Shown here: positions 61,792 to 64,000 of the stretch, piece after piece
Numbering within the stretch: position 1 is the stretch's first letter
Layout of the letters: each line of letters opens with the position of its first letter
NCBI RefSeq assembly: GCF_020382885.2
Contig: NC_058499.1
Coordinates: 23,108,372 to 23,172,371, forward strand
Direction of reading: 5' to 3'
Source: Scatophagus argus
Lineage: Eukaryota; Chordata; Actinopteri; Scatophagidae
DNA length: 64,000 bases
Position numbers and translations under genes: made by a program
The notes under the pieces: generated by a model
Seen by the model: the letters and a program-made list of their open reading frames with translations, nothing else
Told to the model about the DNA's origin: nothing
Databases searched by the model: none

Positions 61792-61828
<37 letters not shown>

Positions 61829-63639
61829 CTATGAGGATATTGGCAGCCACTACATGGCTGTTTGCCTCCATTACCATCTTTTTTTCGCGCTTTCTCCTTC
61901 TCTCCCACACAGAAATCTTCATTTTCGCACTCCTTTGTTTCCACTTCTTTTTCACCCACCATCGGCCTTAATTCGTTTTTCCCAACACAGATCTCATTCA
62001 CTTACAATTTCATTCACACATCCTCTCCAGCAGCCTCCTTGCCCTCATGTCTAATTCCTTCTCTTTAATTTCCCTTGTTCCCTCTTTGTTTCTCCTCCTC
62101 CTCACTTCTTTCTTCATCTCTTCGTCTCTCTGGGAGGCCTGTGCACCATGCAGCTCACCAGTGCTGATCAGAGACCACTAAATCTTTCTTTTAATCTCTC
62201 TGACTTTGTTTCTCATACCATTACCTCTCTGAATTTGTGTCACTTTTTCATTCCCTCTCTGTTTTTCCATCCTCCTTGATCCCTCCATCTGTCTCTGATT
62301 GCCTGCATGATGCCACAGTCGCCTTAGCGCCCTGCACTGCTGTTGTTTAGGGGCTATTCATTTTTTGGCAGTCATGCCACATTGGGTTCCTCCTCTCAGC
62401 TGTCCTCCTCTGACTTTGACGTAAGTATGAACTCCCTGGTACTGACTTTCAAGTAAGGAAAACTTATCTTTTTCACTTAAACTAATATTTCACATTGGCA
62501 GAAACCTCAAACTTACTAAGTGAACTAAGTGGACCAATTTTAAAGATTAGGAGTTAATTAATATATGAATAGAAATGTGTGTGTATATGTCTATCTGTAG
62601 GCATATATACATAAAAAATGATTATAATATAATATCTAATTTGTGTTGTTGGTGATAATTTGTTTATCAAAAATTTGTTAGGTATGTTTATTGTTGTTTC
62701 CATTTTCATTTTATGGTTTTTGTTTTTTTTTAACATATCTATTACATTTTTATTTTTACAATAAAAATATGTAAATCATGACTGACACAAAATAATTTTG
62801 CTTTGAAATAAAAAATCAGCAGTAAACATGGTAAGTGTGGCTAGGATTCAAGATTAAGCTGAAGAAGTTGTTAAGAAGATGTTTGCCTCCTCTTTTTTTG
62901 GTCCATGTTTATATTTTTTTCTCAGTTATTTGGAAAGGTGGTCCTCTGAATTTTTTTTTTTTTAACATTCAGAAGTGGACCTTAAGCTACAAAAAGCTGA
63001 GAACTTCTGGTATAGTCTATAAAACTCTAAGACTCAAATCATTCTCAAAATTTTGTTTTTCATTTAAAGCTTGCGTCCTTCCTCTCCTGAGGTGGGAGCG
63101 TACAACAACACATTAGGTTTGATTGAAGAGTATACACTCCAATCATGCATACATGTAATCATTTTCATTTTCCTTTCATCCTAGCACTGGCTGACAAAGA
63201 CACCAAAGAGAGGTTATTTCACCCTTTTTGTTTGTTTACATCGACTCTCTATATCAAACCACTTCACAAGAGAGAAGAAGAAGTAATTGACTGGGGAGCA
63301 CTTACTGGGCTAGTTCTCTACTCTCTCAGTGATGTCTGCCTCAAAAACCCTTTGCCAGGAAACAACCTCTCATTTTGTCCTCTGATTCCCAACAGAAAGC
63401 GCTCTAGTTCTCATTCCCCTTTACATTATGGTGTCCCCGAGCAAACACACATAGGTGAAACACATAAAGAAGCAAATGCTTTATTTCTTTCTGTTTTTCT
63501 TTCTAGTCTTCATCTTCACATAGCCATCCATTAGCTCAAGTTATGTTAAAATGGTCTTATTGACTGCAGTGCCAAACCAGATTTACCAGGTCACAGTTAA
63601 ATGCCCTGCAGTTGAGGTTCCATCCCTGTCTGTCCAAAT
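60501..63639. other. st3gal2 intron, no exon seen
   Basis: No further st3gal2 exon (expected: short cytoplasmic tail, a run of about 20 hydrophobic residues, stem) is visible on the minus strand. The stretch 61890-62300 is pyrimidine-rich on the plus strand. A (AC)n run lies at 61794-61825. Confidence 0.45.
61794..61825. repeat. (AC)n microsatellite
   Basis: About 16 AC units. Confidence 0.95.
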
Positions 63640-64000
63640 CAAAAACCAATGAGTTTGTGGTGGACTACAATGCTTCAAATATGGATGTTGCTGCAAAGAA
63701 GCTACAAATTCTAAAACACAGATGCTTCACACAGATCTTTAACTGGCAGCACAGAACGGCTATGTCCAGTGCAGAAGAACAAACTGTCAAGCCAAGCCAG
63801 CAGGATCGATGGAAGTCAAAAAGATCCAACTCCAGGACTTATCCTCAATCCACAACCAAAAAGGCAATTCACATCTACAATAATCCCACCCAGCCTCTCC
63901 ATTCAGAATTTCTGTTGCTGCCATCAGGCTGCAGAATGAAAGTTCCAGTGGCCATAAATAACGGTAACAAGAAATCACAAGTTCCATCAGCTGTGACCAT
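63640..64000 (+). mobile_element. LINE 3' coding fragment, running off the right edge
   Basis: The plus strand has decayed reverse-transcriptase C-terminal text: a WKVKKIQ..DLSSIH-like part, then NNPTQPLHSEFLLLPSGCRM, which corresponds to the 'DPTHPLHSEF.LLPSGRRYR' block near the end of fish LINE ORF2. Its first 75 bases recur at 21405-21490. The frame is interrupted. Confidence 0.65.

Overview
The window looks like nuclear DNA of a spiny-rayed (percomorph) teleost. It has short exons with GT-AG introns, abundant CA/GT microsatellites, fish-type Tc1 elements, L2-like LINE tails, tRNA-derived SINEs and several interspersed repeats that I know only from teleost genomes. Four protein genes were recognised by reading exons codon by codon. 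All splice phases join and three of the four open frames close completely.

Layout from left to right. (1) 1-3031: first coding exon of an unrecognised minus-strand gene that continues off the left edge. (2) 3.6-7.6 kb: a graveyard of repeats, namely a Penelope-like/hammerhead-like repeat, a Tc1 relic, a hAT-like relic and a LINE piece. (3) 7.9-14.3 kb: four plus-strand proline tRNA genes (three AGG, one TGG), each with a CTCF-like motif about 80-105 bp upstream. They were spread by local duplication, and the fourth lies inside the last intron of the next gene. (4) 12.9-23.4 kb, minus strand: a complete 15-exon transglutaminase gene (693 aa, TGM2-like, Cys-His-Asp triad intact). A diverged, inverted relic of its exon 4 lies just outside the gene at 11.9-12.3 kb. 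(5) 27.6-28.7 kb, minus strand: exosc6 (exosome subunit Mtr3, 274 aa, two exons). (6) 29.3-47.05 kb, plus strand: aars1 (cytoplasmic alanyl-tRNA synthetase, 966 aa, 19 coding exons plus a non-coding first exon), arranged head to head with exosc6. (7) 47.4-49.7 kb: an internally deleted Tc1-like transposon with intact ends and TA flanks, followed by other transposon fragments. (8) 56.5-60.5 kb, minus strand: the last six coding exons of st3gal2 (beta-galactoside alpha-2,3-sialyltransferase 2), whose first exon lies beyond the right edge.

AARS1, EXOSC6 and ST3GAL2 are also near neighbours on human chromosome 16q22 (from memory), so this is a conserved syntenic block. The most interesting features are the tRNA-Pro plus CTCF-like units and the way one of them entered the transglutaminase intron with long direct repeats at its borders. 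No CRISPR, phage or other bacterial-type system is present, and I recognised no retrovirus, LTR element or Polinton.
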